Shown here: positions 42,508-51,066 of the stretch, piece after piece | How the letters are laid out: each line of letters starts with the position of its first letter | Numbering within the stretch: the first letter of the stretch is position 1 | Assembly: GCA_029260455.1 (NCBI GenBank) | Contig: JAJDDF010000006.1 | Location: forward strand, 372,001 to 436,000 | Source: Phycisphaerales bacterium | GTDB taxonomy: Bacteria; Planctomycetota; Phycisphaerae; Phycisphaerales; UBA1924 | DNA length: 64,000 nucleotides | Direction of reading: 5' to 3' | Notes under the pieces: model-generated | What the model was told of the DNA's origin: nothing | What the model saw: only the letters and a program-made list of their open reading frames with translations | Databases searched by the model: none | Position numbers and translations under genes: made by a program

Positions 42508-43686
42508 TCAGTGTATCGCGTGCTGAAGCGCAAGCAGCGCATACGCCGTGATGAGAACAGTATTGCTTTCCATCCACCGGTCATCGACGCTCTTGAAGGA
42601 GCCATCTTCAAGCTGCAACGTGGCGAGTTTGTCGATGAGATCATTGGCCCAGTCGCGGAATATTGGTTGTTCTGAGTCAAGCAATTCAATTGAATCGGGA
42701 CCCCATGCGTCGAGCGCTCGGGCGAAGGTGACGAAATAATAATAGAGGCCATCGGTGCCAACGCCCGGGTTTTCTTCGAGTGTGTAGTTGCTGCGAATCC
42801 AGTCATAGGCGGCCTGCACGCGCGGGTCATCACGATCAAGATTGGCATAGATATAGCTCTTGAATCCTGCGTAAGTCATCGAGCCGTAGGCGCGCAAGCG
42901 TGAGGCGGTGGTGCCATCGGACAATGTTTCAAGCATGGTGCCCGCTTTGGTTTCGCCGACGCCCAGTTGATCCCCTTCCGGACTGGTCGCGTAAATGAAA
43001 CCGCCTTGTTGCGAACCTTCTGCATAGGACATGTCATTGGTTTCACCCAGCATCTGACAGCGTTCGAGAAATGTTTGCGCACGTTGAAATGCTTCGTCAT
43101 CGGCGCTCAAGCCCGAATCGTGCAATGCCTGCAGCATCAAGTTGAGATTGGACATATCCGGGCGCGAATGCCTGCCATAGCCAGCGCCACCAAAGAAGGG
43201 GTGTGTGTTCTCGACTACGCCCGATTCTGCATGTTCGAGGGCATCTTCTGACCATTGCAGGCCTTTGAGAAAAGATTGCGCACCGCCGATGGCGCCGGCT
43301 GCTTCGGGGGTTTGCAGCTTTGCGAGCGCCGAGAGGCACATCGATGTGTTGTAATTGGCAAGAATTGAATCGTAGATGCCGCCGTCGGGTTGGCGGAAAC
43401 TGAGAATGAACGCAGTCGCGTGCGTGATCGCGGGATCGTCCGCATCAATTTCTGATGACATAATCATGCCATTGACGACCAGCGCGGTGATGCCCGGCAG
43501 TTGCGGGCCTTGCGGACTTACTACGAAACCACCCGTGGCCTCATCTTGTTGAGCACGCAGGTAGGTGATCGACTTGTCGATCATCAACTGCGCGTGTCGG
43601 TAGTGGTCTTCATCAACACCGATCGCCGGCGATGTAACAACGCCGATGAACACCATGGCGATGAGTGCGCGACATACCTTTCGCAT
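42508..43686 (-). CDS. secreted terpenoid-cyclase-like (prenyltransferase/squalene repeat) protein
   Basis: 392 residues. A signal peptide (residues 3-23, ending SPAIG) precedes a toroidal repeat domain: LMIDKSITYLRAQQDEATGGF, HATAFILSFRQPDGGIYD, LQLEDGSFKSVDDRWMESNTVLITAYALLALQ, the QxxxGxF/W pattern of squalene-cyclase repeats. No DxDD catalytic motif is seen, so it is probably not a cyclase; secreted members with such repeats in planctomycetes are uncharacterised. AAGGAG lies 7 bases before the ATG. On the same strand as, and 42 bases from, the M32 gene; they may be co-transcribed. Confidence 0.85.
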   Translation of the reverse strand: MRKVCRALIAMVFIGVVTSPAIGVDEDHYRHAQLMIDKSITYLRAQQDEATGGFVVSPQGPQLPGITALVVNGMIMSSEIDADDPAITHATAFILSFRQPDGGIYDSILANYNTSMCLSALAKLQTPEAAGAIGGAQSFLKGLQWSEDALEHAESGVVENTHPFFGGAGYGRHSRPDMSNLNLMLQALHDSGLSADDEAFQRAQTFLERCQMLGETNDMSYAEGSQQGGFIYATSPEGDQLGVGETKAGTMLETLSDGTTASRLRAYGSMTYAGFKSYIYANLDRDDPRVQAAYDWIRSNYTLEENPGVGTDGLYYYFVTFARALDAWGPDSIELLDSEQPIFRDWANDLIDKLATLQLEDGSFKSVDDRWMESNTVLITAYALLALQHAIH

Positions 43687-43756
43687 GCATTCTCTCCTTG
43701 TGATCAACCCTCCAGCAGTAGAAGTTGTACCGGACAGGCCCCCTCCGGGACCACTC

Positions 43757-44461
43757 TCACGGACAATGTTCTGCGTGCATGATGACTGAGGCTGCTGCGA
43801 CGGCGGCGGTTTCGATGCGCAACCCCCCCGGCCCAAGTGATACGCAACCGGCTCCTGATGAGATAGCTGTCTCGATTTCCTGATCTGTAAAACCACCCTC
43901 TGGACCAATCAGAACCCGAATTTTTTCTGCACGGGATGGGCTGTACGGCTCGCCGCGCGAATCCGCGATGACCACGTTTATGCCGCTGGGCGAAACGATC
44001 GCATCAGCAAAGGGCATTGCCCGGCCCACTGTCATGAGCCAGGCCCGACCTGACTGTTTGGCGGATTCGATGGCGATTCGACCCATCCGGTCAATCTTGC
44101 CCGCCCCGGGATCCACCACGCCCAGCGCCGTTTCCAGGGGCCGCCACATTGCGGTGCCACACTGGCTCAGCATGTCGATCATTTTGTCCAATCGCGGCCC
44201 CTTGGGCGTCGCAGTGCACAGTTCCAGCACGGGCGTGATCGGCAGATGGGTCTCACGAGAAATCAATTCAAGGTCAATATCCCGGCGGGCGGAGGTGATG
44301 CGGGCAAGACACACAGCGCCCTTTCCATCGATCAAACGAATCGCTGCGCCCTCGCGAAGGCGCTTGGCCCGTGCAGCATGGCGGGCCTCATCGCCGGTGA
44401 TGCGGGTGGTCGTCGCCTCATCGGGCGGCAGGTGATCGACGAAAATAGTGTGGCTTGCCAT
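43757..44461 (-). CDS. rsmE: 16S rRNA (uracil-1498-N3)-methyltransferase
   Basis: 234 residues of the SPOUT class; methylates U1498 of 16S rRNA in the decoding centre. The N-terminal PUA-like part has GDEARHAARAKRLREGAAIRLIDGKG. The knot is intact: LIGPEGGFTDQEIETAISSGA and VSLGPGGLRIETAAVAA, with KGPRLDKMIDMLSQCG before. The start MASHTIF is chosen because it fits the family; an extension of 40 residues is unlikely. Divergent from the acidic membrane protein gene. Confidence 0.93.
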   Translation of the reverse strand: MASHTIFVDHLPPDEATTTRITGDEARHAARAKRLREGAAIRLIDGKGAVCLARITSARRDIDLELISRETHLPITPVLELCTATPKGPRLDKMIDMLSQCGTAMWRPLETALGVVDPGAGKIDRMGRIAIESAKQSGRAWLMTVGRAMPFADAIVSPSGINVVIADSRGEPYSPSRAEKIRVLIGPEGGFTDQEIETAISSGAGCVSLGPGGLRIETAAVAAASVIMHAEHCP

Positions 44462-44579
44462 AGTTGAAGAGTTCCCTAAGGTCCGAGAATACGAAATCGT
44501 CATCGCCCGCGCTGGGGGGATGCCTTGAGTGAGAGGGTCAAGAGGTCGATCATGGACGAAGAGCGATCGTCCGACAACC

Positions 44580-46169
44580 ATGGCCTTTCAAGCTGACAAT
44601 CCCGATGCGCGCCAACCGACGTCCCCTGAGGATGCCGGCGAGTTGTCTCTTGATGCTGAAATCGATGCGCTCTCGAGTGAACTGGAAACAGAACTGGAGA
44701 TGGAAAAGGCCCTTGACGAACAACAGACGACGCAAGACACGATCGAAAATGTCGCTGACGATCTTGTCGAATTTGTCGTTGATGATCCTGCCGCACAAGA
44801 GGTAGCACAAGAACCGGATGTGCCCGCCGCTGACGTCGGCGCAATAGAAAATGTCGAGACGCTGCTCGATGATGTTGAAACGCTTGTGTCTGAAATTGAT
44901 GTGCCGAGTGAACTGGCGGATATTCAAGACGACGAACTTGATGCTTCAATAGATGACTTGATTGCAGATGCAGAGTCTGTAACAGCAGAAATTGAAAGCG
45001 CTGAACCGATCGACGCAACTGACAATATAGAAGAGAAGTCCACCGGCGAGACGCTCAACGATGCAGATGAAGATGTCGTATTTGAAGTTGTCGAATCGGA
45101 CGAACCTGTTGGGCAGCGTGCCTCGGAACTGCTCGATGACTCTTCGGCAGAAACTTCACTCGAATCACTGGACGAATCACTTGCTGAGGGGGCTACGGGC
45201 GCGGTGACGCCAGCAGTTGATGAGGCAATCGCAACTGCTGCGGGTGACATAGATATTCAGCGCGGCGCCAAGGACACCGATCCCGATCCGCTGGCAAACG
45301 TGATTGAGGAAACGATTGAAGAGTGTGCGCAAGAAATCGCTGAAGTAAGGGATGAGATTGATACCAAAGAGGGCGTTGATGCCGACCAGGACGCCGAGGA
45401 TTCCGAATTCACTGTTGCTGACGATGTTGTTGATGATGCGATCGCTGATCATGGCGTTGTTGTGGAAGACGATCACGAAGAAGCTGGGGTCGCACTTCCA
45501 GAACACGAGCCCGTTGATGATGGGTCTTGTGCAACGGCTGATGATGCGACGAGCAAGGGTGCACCGAAAGATGCGGATCCGAATGGTGATGTGTTGTCTG
45601 CCTCTGAAATACCCGCTGCTGATGAACTTGCAGAATTGATGTCCGCTGCTGAGATGCCAACTGATGTGATCGACGTCACTGAGGAAATCGATGCCTCCCC
45701 TGAGGCCGAAGTGTTACCGCCAGCAGAGGATGCTGGAACGCCTGCAGACGATGAAGAAGCAGCCGCAGTCAGTGAACCCTCTGTGGTACCTGCTGAAGAA
45801 AAATCGTCGCCAGCTGCTGAAAACAGCGACTCCTCTGACAATGACACGACGCTGCCCGCCGCGGCATCTGAGCCCAAAGTCAAACTCGTTGCGCAGGTCA
45901 CTCAGAAAGCGAGCAAAGCAGGGCAGACTTCATTGAGGGTGATGAATATCCCCTTCACATTCGTCCCGGCAACACATCGCTCAACAGTGGGGTGGATATC
46001 GATCAACACCGCGTTTCTTGGTGTTGGATTTTTGATTGTCTCGATGATGGGGCGCGGCAGCCCCACAACGGCCAAGGGCGCATCTGTCGTGCCGCGAGCG
46101 CCACAGGACACTGTGCTCACTATGCATGGCACACCAGAAGACCAAGCATCTTCATCACTCACGGAATGA
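44580..46169 (+). CDS. very acidic protein with a C-terminal membrane anchor
   Basis: 529 residues. Residues 1 to about 445 are low-complexity and extremely acidic (repeated Glu/Asp with Ala, Val, Ser), with no predicted fold that I can see, and likely disordered or partly coiled. Then comes a Lys-containing segment (EPKVKLVAQVTQKASKAGQ), a short strand-like part (SLRVMNIPFTFVPATHRS) and one membrane segment (GWISINTAFLGVGFLIVSMMG) 40 residues from the end. So the acidic tail is probably cytosolic if the C-terminal anchor is as drawn. I do not recognise a family. The next gene starts 44 bases after the stop. The start is uncertain; no ribosome site. Confidence 0.75.
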   Translation: MAFQADNPDARQPTSPEDAGELSLDAEIDALSSELETELEMEKALDEQQTTQDTIENVADDLVEFVVDDPAAQEVAQEPDVPAADVGAIENVETLLDDVETLVSEIDVPSELADIQDDELDASIDDLIADAESVTAEIESAEPIDATDNIEEKSTGETLNDADEDVVFEVVESDEPVGQRASELLDDSSAETSLESLDESLAEGATGAVTPAVDEAIATAAGDIDIQRGAKDTDPDPLANVIEETIEECAQEIAEVRDEIDTKEGVDADQDAEDSEFTVADDVVDDAIADHGVVVEDDHEEAGVALPEHEPVDDGSCATADDATSKGAPKDADPNGDVLSASEIPAADELAELMSAAEMPTDVIDVTEEIDASPEAEVLPPAEDAGTPADDEEAAAVSEPSVVPAEEKSSPAAENSDSSDNDTTLPAAASEPKVKLVAQVTQKASKAGQTSLRVMNIPFTFVPATHRSTVGWISINTAFLGVGFLIVSMMGRGSPTTAKGASVVPRAPQDTVLTMHGTPEDQASSSLTE

Positions 46170-46212
46170 GACGCATTCGCTCGGGTGCGACCATCGGTAC
46201 ACTCCATGCACA

Positions 46213-47220
46213 ATGGCGAGTAAACATCTCACGATCGCGGTGTATCAGGAAGCAACCGGGTGGACCCTCGGCGGTGAAAATGTTGATCGCATTCGCGAGG
46301 CGGCGGGCGACGCATTGCCTGTGCAACAGGTCAGCAACTCCGGTGACTTGCTCGCAGCGCTGCCTGACACGCGGGTCATCATCGGCTTGCCGATATCCGC
46401 AGCCCAACTCAACGAACACTCCCGGGAGTTGCAGTGGATCCAACTCACAGATTCACTTGGCGATGCCACCCCGGTGCTCGAACAAGCCTTTGAGAGTGGC
46501 GCTCGCGTGAGCACCGCAGCAGGCATTCGCGCGGTACCAATTGCTGAGCACGCGCTGGCATTGCTTCTTGCAATGGTGCGCCGGGTGAGCGAGTGCGTGC
46601 TCGCACAGGCAGAACATCGTTGGGCTGCTTCTGATCTTGCACCGCGCGTGCACACACTAGCGGGGCGGCGGGTCGGTGTGCTTGCCAATGGCCCCGTGTT
46701 GCGCGCAATTATGGAACGTCTGGCACCATTTGGCACAGAGATGCTTGTTGCTTCACCTGATCCGATGGAAGCCGCCGCCGAAGGCATTGCTCATCAGGTT
46801 GTGGCGCTCTCAGCAATAGATGAACTCATCGAACGGTGTGATGCGATTATTGTTGCGCTGCCGCGCCTGCCGGTGACTGCGGGGCTTCTTTCTCGAAAGC
46901 GCCTGGCAGCAGCCAATCGGCGCTTGATGATTGTTGATGTGAGTAAGGGCGGTGTGATTGATCACCATGCACTGCTTGAAGCGCTGCATCGTCGCCGTAT
47001 TGCAGGCGCAGCGCTCGATGCCTTTGAGGCACATCCATTGGCGCCAACCAGTCCGCTGTGGACGATGCCCAATGTCATCGTCTCGCCGGGTGTTGCCGCA
47101 GCTTCACCTCAGTATTGGCGGCGCGGCGTAGATGTGATCTGTCAAAATATTCGCCATTTTGTCGCCGATGAGCCGCTTGAAAACGAATTGCCCCCCGCGT
47201 GGTTGCGCCCCGCGTCATGA
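46213..47220 (+). CDS. degenerate D-isomer-specific 2-hydroxyacid dehydrogenase homologue
   Basis: 335 residues with the two-domain layout of the family: the catalytic-domain half with TVLxx-like IIGLPISAAQL and GARVSTAAGIRAVPIAEHALALLLAM, then the nucleotide-binding half. Key residues are missing: the GxGxxG loop reads GVLANGPV; the substrate Arg position reads VSKGGVIDHHAL; and the catalytic His position reads IVSPGVAAAS with Gly. The acidic residue in ALDAFEAHPL is kept. So it is likely not a dehydrogenase. Its stop overlaps the comEC start (ATGA), suggesting coupled translation. ATG start as given; a longer frame overlaps the upstream gene. Confidence 0.8.
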   Translation: MASKHLTIAVYQEATGWTLGGENVDRIREAAGDALPVQQVSNSGDLLAALPDTRVIIGLPISAAQLNEHSRELQWIQLTDSLGDATPVLEQAFESGARVSTAAGIRAVPIAEHALALLLAMVRRVSECVLAQAEHRWAASDLAPRVHTLAGRRVGVLANGPVLRAIMERLAPFGTEMLVASPDPMEAAAEGIAHQVVALSAIDELIERCDAIIVALPRLPVTAGLLSRKRLAAANRRLMIVDVSKGGVIDHHALLEALHRRRIAGAALDAFEAHPLAPTSPLWTMPNVIVSPGVAAASPQYWRRGVDVICQNIRHFVADEPLENELPPAWLRPAS

Positions 47221-49763
47221 AACAACTGGCGATGATTCCCGTGCGCCGCCGCGGCGCGTGGGTGTTCGTACTCATTGCCCTTGGCATTGTTGGCGCGAGA
47301 ATGCTCAGTGAGAATCATGTGCTCATTCCAAGTGCGTGGTGGTTTGTCATAAGCATCATTGCGGGCATTGGCCTGTTCCAATTACGCAATGCATGGGCAC
47401 AGGCGACCGCCGCTATTGCCTTGCTGTGCCTTGGCGCGGGGGCCTATAGCGCACGCGCTCTTGAAGCGCAAGCGCATGACCTGCGCGGGTGGCTTGATGA
47501 CACACCGCGATTGGTCACTGTTGAAGGTGTTATTGAACAGCCGCCTGAACAACGACCTGCTCAGCGCGGCGCTCTTGCACATGTCGCTGCGTACAACCCC
47601 ATCATCTCGCGCCTGCGCATCCGCGTCACAGCGATTATTGATGACCATGGCACGGCTTCGCCTGCATCGGGCAGCTTGTATGTGCGCGTTGATGAACCGA
47701 TGGATGAACTTCCAGATGATGATGCACTGCGCAGAGGCGATCATATTCGAGCAACAGGATTTGCCCGGGGTTTGCGTACGCCAACCAACCCGGGCGAACG
47801 CGATCTGCGCCCGCGTGCACATCAATGGGGTGTGTCAGGATCGATGCGCATTGCGCGAGCTGAGTTGATTGAACACACTGGGGCTCAGACCGCAGCATTT
47901 TCGAGGTTCTGGCGATCGCGCGACCATCTACGTGCCCGGGCACTGAAGATGATTCTTGGCCGGGGAGATCGCTATATTGATCCAGCGCGCTCGGTGCTTG
48001 CAGCGCTGTTGCTCGGCGAGCGCGACACGGCAGAAACCTTTGATATTGAATCTGCCTTTCGGCGCGTAGGGGTTGCGCATGTACTTGCGATCAGCGGGCT
48101 GCACGTCGGCATGGTCGTGATGATGGTTGTATTGATGGTGCGCCTTGCAGGCGATCATCCGCGCGTGCAATGGACACTTGTGCTGCTTGTAGTCGCCTCG
48201 ATGGCGCTGCTTATTCCGGCGCGTCCGCCAATTGTGCGCGCGGTGCTTATTGTGACGAGCATTATTGTTGCAGATATGGCTGGACGCCGATATGACCGGC
48301 TCAACATGTTGGCGCTCACCGCCGCTGCCCTCTTGCTTGTGCATCCACTTGATCTTTTTTCGCCGGGATATCAACTGAGCTTTGGTGTGGTTGCCGGGCT
48401 CATCGCACTGACGCCTGCGGTGAGTGACCGTTGGGCCCCCGCTGCTGGTTCGGGTGTTGCGCGAAGCGGTCTTCGCTATCTCGTGCAGATGTTCATCACA
48501 TCGATGATTGCATGGTCGATTGCAACGCCAATTCTGATCTACCACTTTGGGCTCATTTCGCCCATGGCGGCGATGTCGAGTGTCCTCGCAGCGCCATTGG
48601 TCGCACTTGCACTTGCCTTTGGGTATCTGGGGCTTGCGCTCATGAGCATCGCGCCCGTTATGGGTGAACCCATACTTTCAGCGGCAATTGCAACAAGTCG
48701 ATGGCTCGTTGAAGTGGTGATGAGCATCGATACGCTGCCTGGTATTGCCCTGCGCGTTCCACTGGTTGGTGTACTACCGACACTGATTGCACTTCTTTTG
48801 TGCATTGCCTGGTGGGTCGTGCTGGGCAGGCCGCGCGTGCCTGCGCTCAGCGCCGGGGTGCCTCGCGAACACCGGGTCAAGATCATACTCATCGCTGCAA
48901 CTGCGGGCCTTGCGCTTTGGATCGGCACAAGCTGGCGTTTTTCAACGCGGTTGCCCGATGATGTTGTGCTGCGCATCGATACGCTTGATGTCGGCGATGG
49001 TTCGGCGCATCTCATTCGAAGTGGGAATGATTCCATCCTCTTTGATTGCGGTTCAAGTTGGTATGGCATCGGGCAGCGAACGCTTCCGAATGCGCTTCGA
49101 GCGCTGGGCGCACCGCGTGTCACAACGATCGTGATCTCACATGCAGATATTGACCATTTTTCCGGCGTCCTTGATGCTGCTGAGCAGATTGGATTGCGCG
49201 ATATTGTGACCACGCCACAGTTTATTGCCGCTGCACAACGCAAAGACCGGTCGCCCGAGAACGTGCTCATTCACCGGGTGGAGGCGATGGGCATCCGCCT
49301 TCGCACGATCGGCGCAGAGGAACAATTGATGATTGGTTCGATCCCGATACACGTCCTGCATCCGAACCCGAAAGATGACTTTGATGGCGACAATGCGGCA
49401 TCACTCGTCATGAAAATCGATGTGCCCACTGATGCTGGCGCTCGGCAGGTGATGTTCTTTGGTGATCTGGATCGTGATGGTCTTGCCGCATTTCGAGACC
49501 GTATCGATGCCTCGAGCTTGCGCCCTGATGTAATCGAGGTGCCCCATCATGGCAGCGCCCGCGCAAGTTCGATTGATTTTGTGAAAACTCTTGCGCCACA
49601 AGTAGTTGTGCAGTCAACCGGACCCTCTCGGGTGAATGATGCCCGGTGGCGCGAGGTGCGGGATGGCGTTGATTGGCGGTGTACGGCCGATGGCGGGGCG
49701 GTGTCTGTAGAAATTCTGACCTCGGGTGAAATCGCAGTCGATCAGCCCTTTGCCCGGGATTGA
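47217..49763 (+). CDS. comEC: ComEC/Rec2-family DNA-uptake channel protein
   Basis: 848 residues. Inner-membrane channel for single-stranded DNA in natural transformation. An N-terminal OB-fold/DUF4131-like part (ATAAIALLCLGAGAYSARAL and following), the competence core (LLLGERDTAETFDIESAFRRVGVAHVLAISGLHVGMVVMM, typical AxSGLHV motif), further membrane segments, and a C-terminal metallo-beta-lactamase domain with SHADIDHFSG (HxDxDH-like, with His-Ala-Asp), IDTLDVGDGSAHLI and HHGSARASS. Two in-frame Met codons precede; the ATG at 47217 overlaps the previous stop. No comEA or comF nearby. DNA uptake is the known role; some ComEC homologues may export DNA instead. Confidence 0.92.
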   Translation: MKQLAMIPVRRRGAWVFVLIALGIVGARMLSENHVLIPSAWWFVISIIAGIGLFQLRNAWAQATAAIALLCLGAGAYSARALEAQAHDLRGWLDDTPRLVTVEGVIEQPPEQRPAQRGALAHVAAYNPIISRLRIRVTAIIDDHGTASPASGSLYVRVDEPMDELPDDDALRRGDHIRATGFARGLRTPTNPGERDLRPRAHQWGVSGSMRIARAELIEHTGAQTAAFSRFWRSRDHLRARALKMILGRGDRYIDPARSVLAALLLGERDTAETFDIESAFRRVGVAHVLAISGLHVGMVVMMVVLMVRLAGDHPRVQWTLVLLVVASMALLIPARPPIVRAVLIVTSIIVADMAGRRYDRLNMLALTAAALLLVHPLDLFSPGYQLSFGVVAGLIALTPAVSDRWAPAAGSGVARSGLRYLVQMFITSMIAWSIATPILIYHFGLISPMAAMSSVLAAPLVALALAFGYLGLALMSIAPVMGEPILSAAIATSRWLVEVVMSIDTLPGIALRVPLVGVLPTLIALLLCIAWWVVLGRPRVPALSAGVPREHRVKIILIAATAGLALWIGTSWRFSTRLPDDVVLRIDTLDVGDGSAHLIRSGNDSILFDCGSSWYGIGQRTLPNALRALGAPRVTTIVISHADIDHFSGVLDAAEQIGLRDIVTTPQFIAAAQRKDRSPENVLIHRVEAMGIRLRTIGAEEQLMIGSIPIHVLHPNPKDDFDGDNAASLVMKIDVPTDAGARQVMFFGDLDRDGLAAFRDRIDASSLRPDVIEVPHHGSARASSIDFVKTLAPQVVVQSTGPSRVNDARWREVRDGVDWRCTADGGAVSVEILTSGEIAVDQPFARD

Positions 49764-49826
49764 AACCCGGTGAATGCGCTCGGTATCGACGCGGAGCGCA
49801 GAACGCCCTAAGCTTTGTATGTTGCT

Positions 49827-49892
49827 CCCGGCTGAGTTGGCCGGGCATGGTCAAGAATTGTTTGTGTGACCTCGTTCCGGGTGAAAGCCCGG
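49827..49892 (+). promoter_or_regulatory. structured leader with two hairpins before the RNase Z-like gene
   Basis: Hairpin A: CCCGGC/GCCGGG around TGAGTTG (49827-49845). Hairpin B: CCGGGT/GCCCGG closed by a GAAA (GNRA-type) tetraloop (49877-49892), ending 2 bases before the AGGAG ribosome site. The region is compact and could hide or expose that site. No known riboswitch class could be matched. Confidence 0.5.
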
Positions 49893-49907
49893 TCAGGAGA
49901 TTCCCGC

Positions 49908-50879
49908 GTGCTTCCAAAGCCCCCACCCCGAGAAAGCTCCCTGGGGTTCTTGTTCGCCCCGCCCTATCGAATCCAGGGATGGTCTGTTGCTGGCGAACAA
50001 ACCTGCGTCATGGTGCCAGAACTTGATCTGTGCTTTGATATTGGCCAGTGTCCGCGTGCAGCGCTCGCGGCCAAACATCTTTGCATCTCCCATGGCCACA
50101 TGGACCATATCGGCGGCCTTGCCTATTGGTGTTCTCAAAGGCACTTTCAGGGCATGGGCCCCGGATCGATCATCGTGCCCGCAGCGATTGCTGGCCCGAT
50201 TGAACGCATGATACATGGCTATCGGGAGCTGGAAGAACAGCACACCCCGTTCAACATCATTCCACTTGAGCCCGAGCAGACGCACGAGATCAAGAACAAC
50301 ATTCATGTGCGCGCCTTTCCGCTTGAACATACAGTCACAACATCGGGGTATGCCGTCATTGAAAAACGCAGCAAGCTGCGTGAAGAGTATGTTGGCAAGT
50401 CGCAGGATGAGCTTCGGATCATTAAGGAATCCGGCAAAGAAATCACACGCGTTCTTGAAGTGCCGTTGGTTGCCTATCTGAGTGATACCGCACCGTGCGA
50501 GGCCCTTCTTCGCAATGATGTGCGCACTGCGCAAGTGGTGATCGCCGAGTGTACGTTCAGTGAACCGGAGCATCTTGAGCGTTCCAAAGTGGGTCGTCAC
50601 CTGCATCTGGACCACATTATTGAGTGGCTTGGGGTGCTTGAATGCGACAAGCTGATTTTGATTCATGGTTCGCGCCGCTCGAATGTGATGGAAGCACGTA
50701 AACGTTTACACGAGATTGTCAAGCCTGAACTTGCGGAAAAAGTAGAATTTTTGATGGATCATCGATTCAACCGCGAACGCTACGAAAACCAGATGTACGA
50801 GGCGGAGCGCGCCGAAGCCAAGCGAACCGGCGGGCGAATGCCCCCGCCCCCAAGGCCAGCAATGCGTCCGCGAAGGTAG
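49908..50879 (+). CDS. metallo-beta-lactamase-fold protein, RNase Z-like
   Basis: 323 residues with the HxHxDH signature (SHGHMDHIGG), then a His (PLEHTV) and a late Asp/His pair (YLSDTAPCE, HLHLDHIIEW), in the order used by RNase Z and related tRNA 3'-processing enzymes. No exosite arm can be identified with confidence, so tRNA processing is only likely. The C-terminus ends in a basic Pro/Arg-rich tail (RTGGRMPPPPRPAMRPRR). The GTG at 49908 is chosen because AGGAG lies 8 bases upstream; an earlier GTG (49866) lies within the leader hairpins. Between comEC and dnaA on the same strand. Confidence 0.85.
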   Translation: MLPKPPPRESSLGFLFAPPYRIQGWSVAGEQTCVMVPELDLCFDIGQCPRAALAAKHLCISHGHMDHIGGLAYWCSQRHFQGMGPGSIIVPAAIAGPIERMIHGYRELEEQHTPFNIIPLEPEQTHEIKNNIHVRAFPLEHTVTTSGYAVIEKRSKLREEYVGKSQDELRIIKESGKEITRVLEVPLVAYLSDTAPCEALLRNDVRTAQVVIAECTFSEPEHLERSKVGRHLHLDHIIEWLGVLECDKLILIHGSRRSNVMEARKRLHEIVKPELAEKVEFLMDHRFNRERYENQMYEAERAEAKRTGGRMPPPPRPAMRPRR

Positions 50880-50884
50880 GGCGT

Positions 50885-50914
50885 TTGACAGAGCTGCGCA
50901 TTGTTCGTTAGGTT
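50885..50914 (+). promoter_or_regulatory. candidate promoter of dnaA
   Basis: A perfect TTGACA at 50885, an 18-base spacer and TAGGTT (3 of 6 to TATAAT). The -10 is poor. It lies just after the stop of the RNase Z-like gene and 150 bases before the dnaA start. Confidence 0.35.
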
Positions 50915-50968
50915 TGACTCGATGTGCGGCTCGTCCGCCGTGGTGGAAGAGAATCTGAGATAATTGGT

Positions 50969-50992
50969 GGCGCTGCAAACATGCGCAGCGCC
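50969..50992 (+). promoter_or_regulatory. hairpin in the dnaA leader
   Basis: GGCGCTGC and GCAGCGCC pair perfectly over 8 bp around AAACATGC, 75 bases before the dnaA ATG. No T run follows; either a leader structure or a transcript end of the gene before. Confidence 0.45.
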
Positions 50993-51066
50993 AAGTGCAA
51001 TGGTTGTTCTTGCTTTTCGGCGCGCACGTAAGTGTGATTGTCCAACGGTTGGGGGTTCGGCGTCTC

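Noticed and set aside
49800-49915. cobalamin-riboswitch resemblance of GGTGAAAGCCCGG ... CCCGCG
   Set aside because: The conserved B12 box and four-way junction could not be found, and the downstream gene has no link to cobalamin.
49893-50666. 257-codon minus-strand frame across the RNase Z-like gene
   Set aside because: The plus-strand product has the HxHxDH motif; the antisense one has only composition-driven His/Arg/Phe runs.
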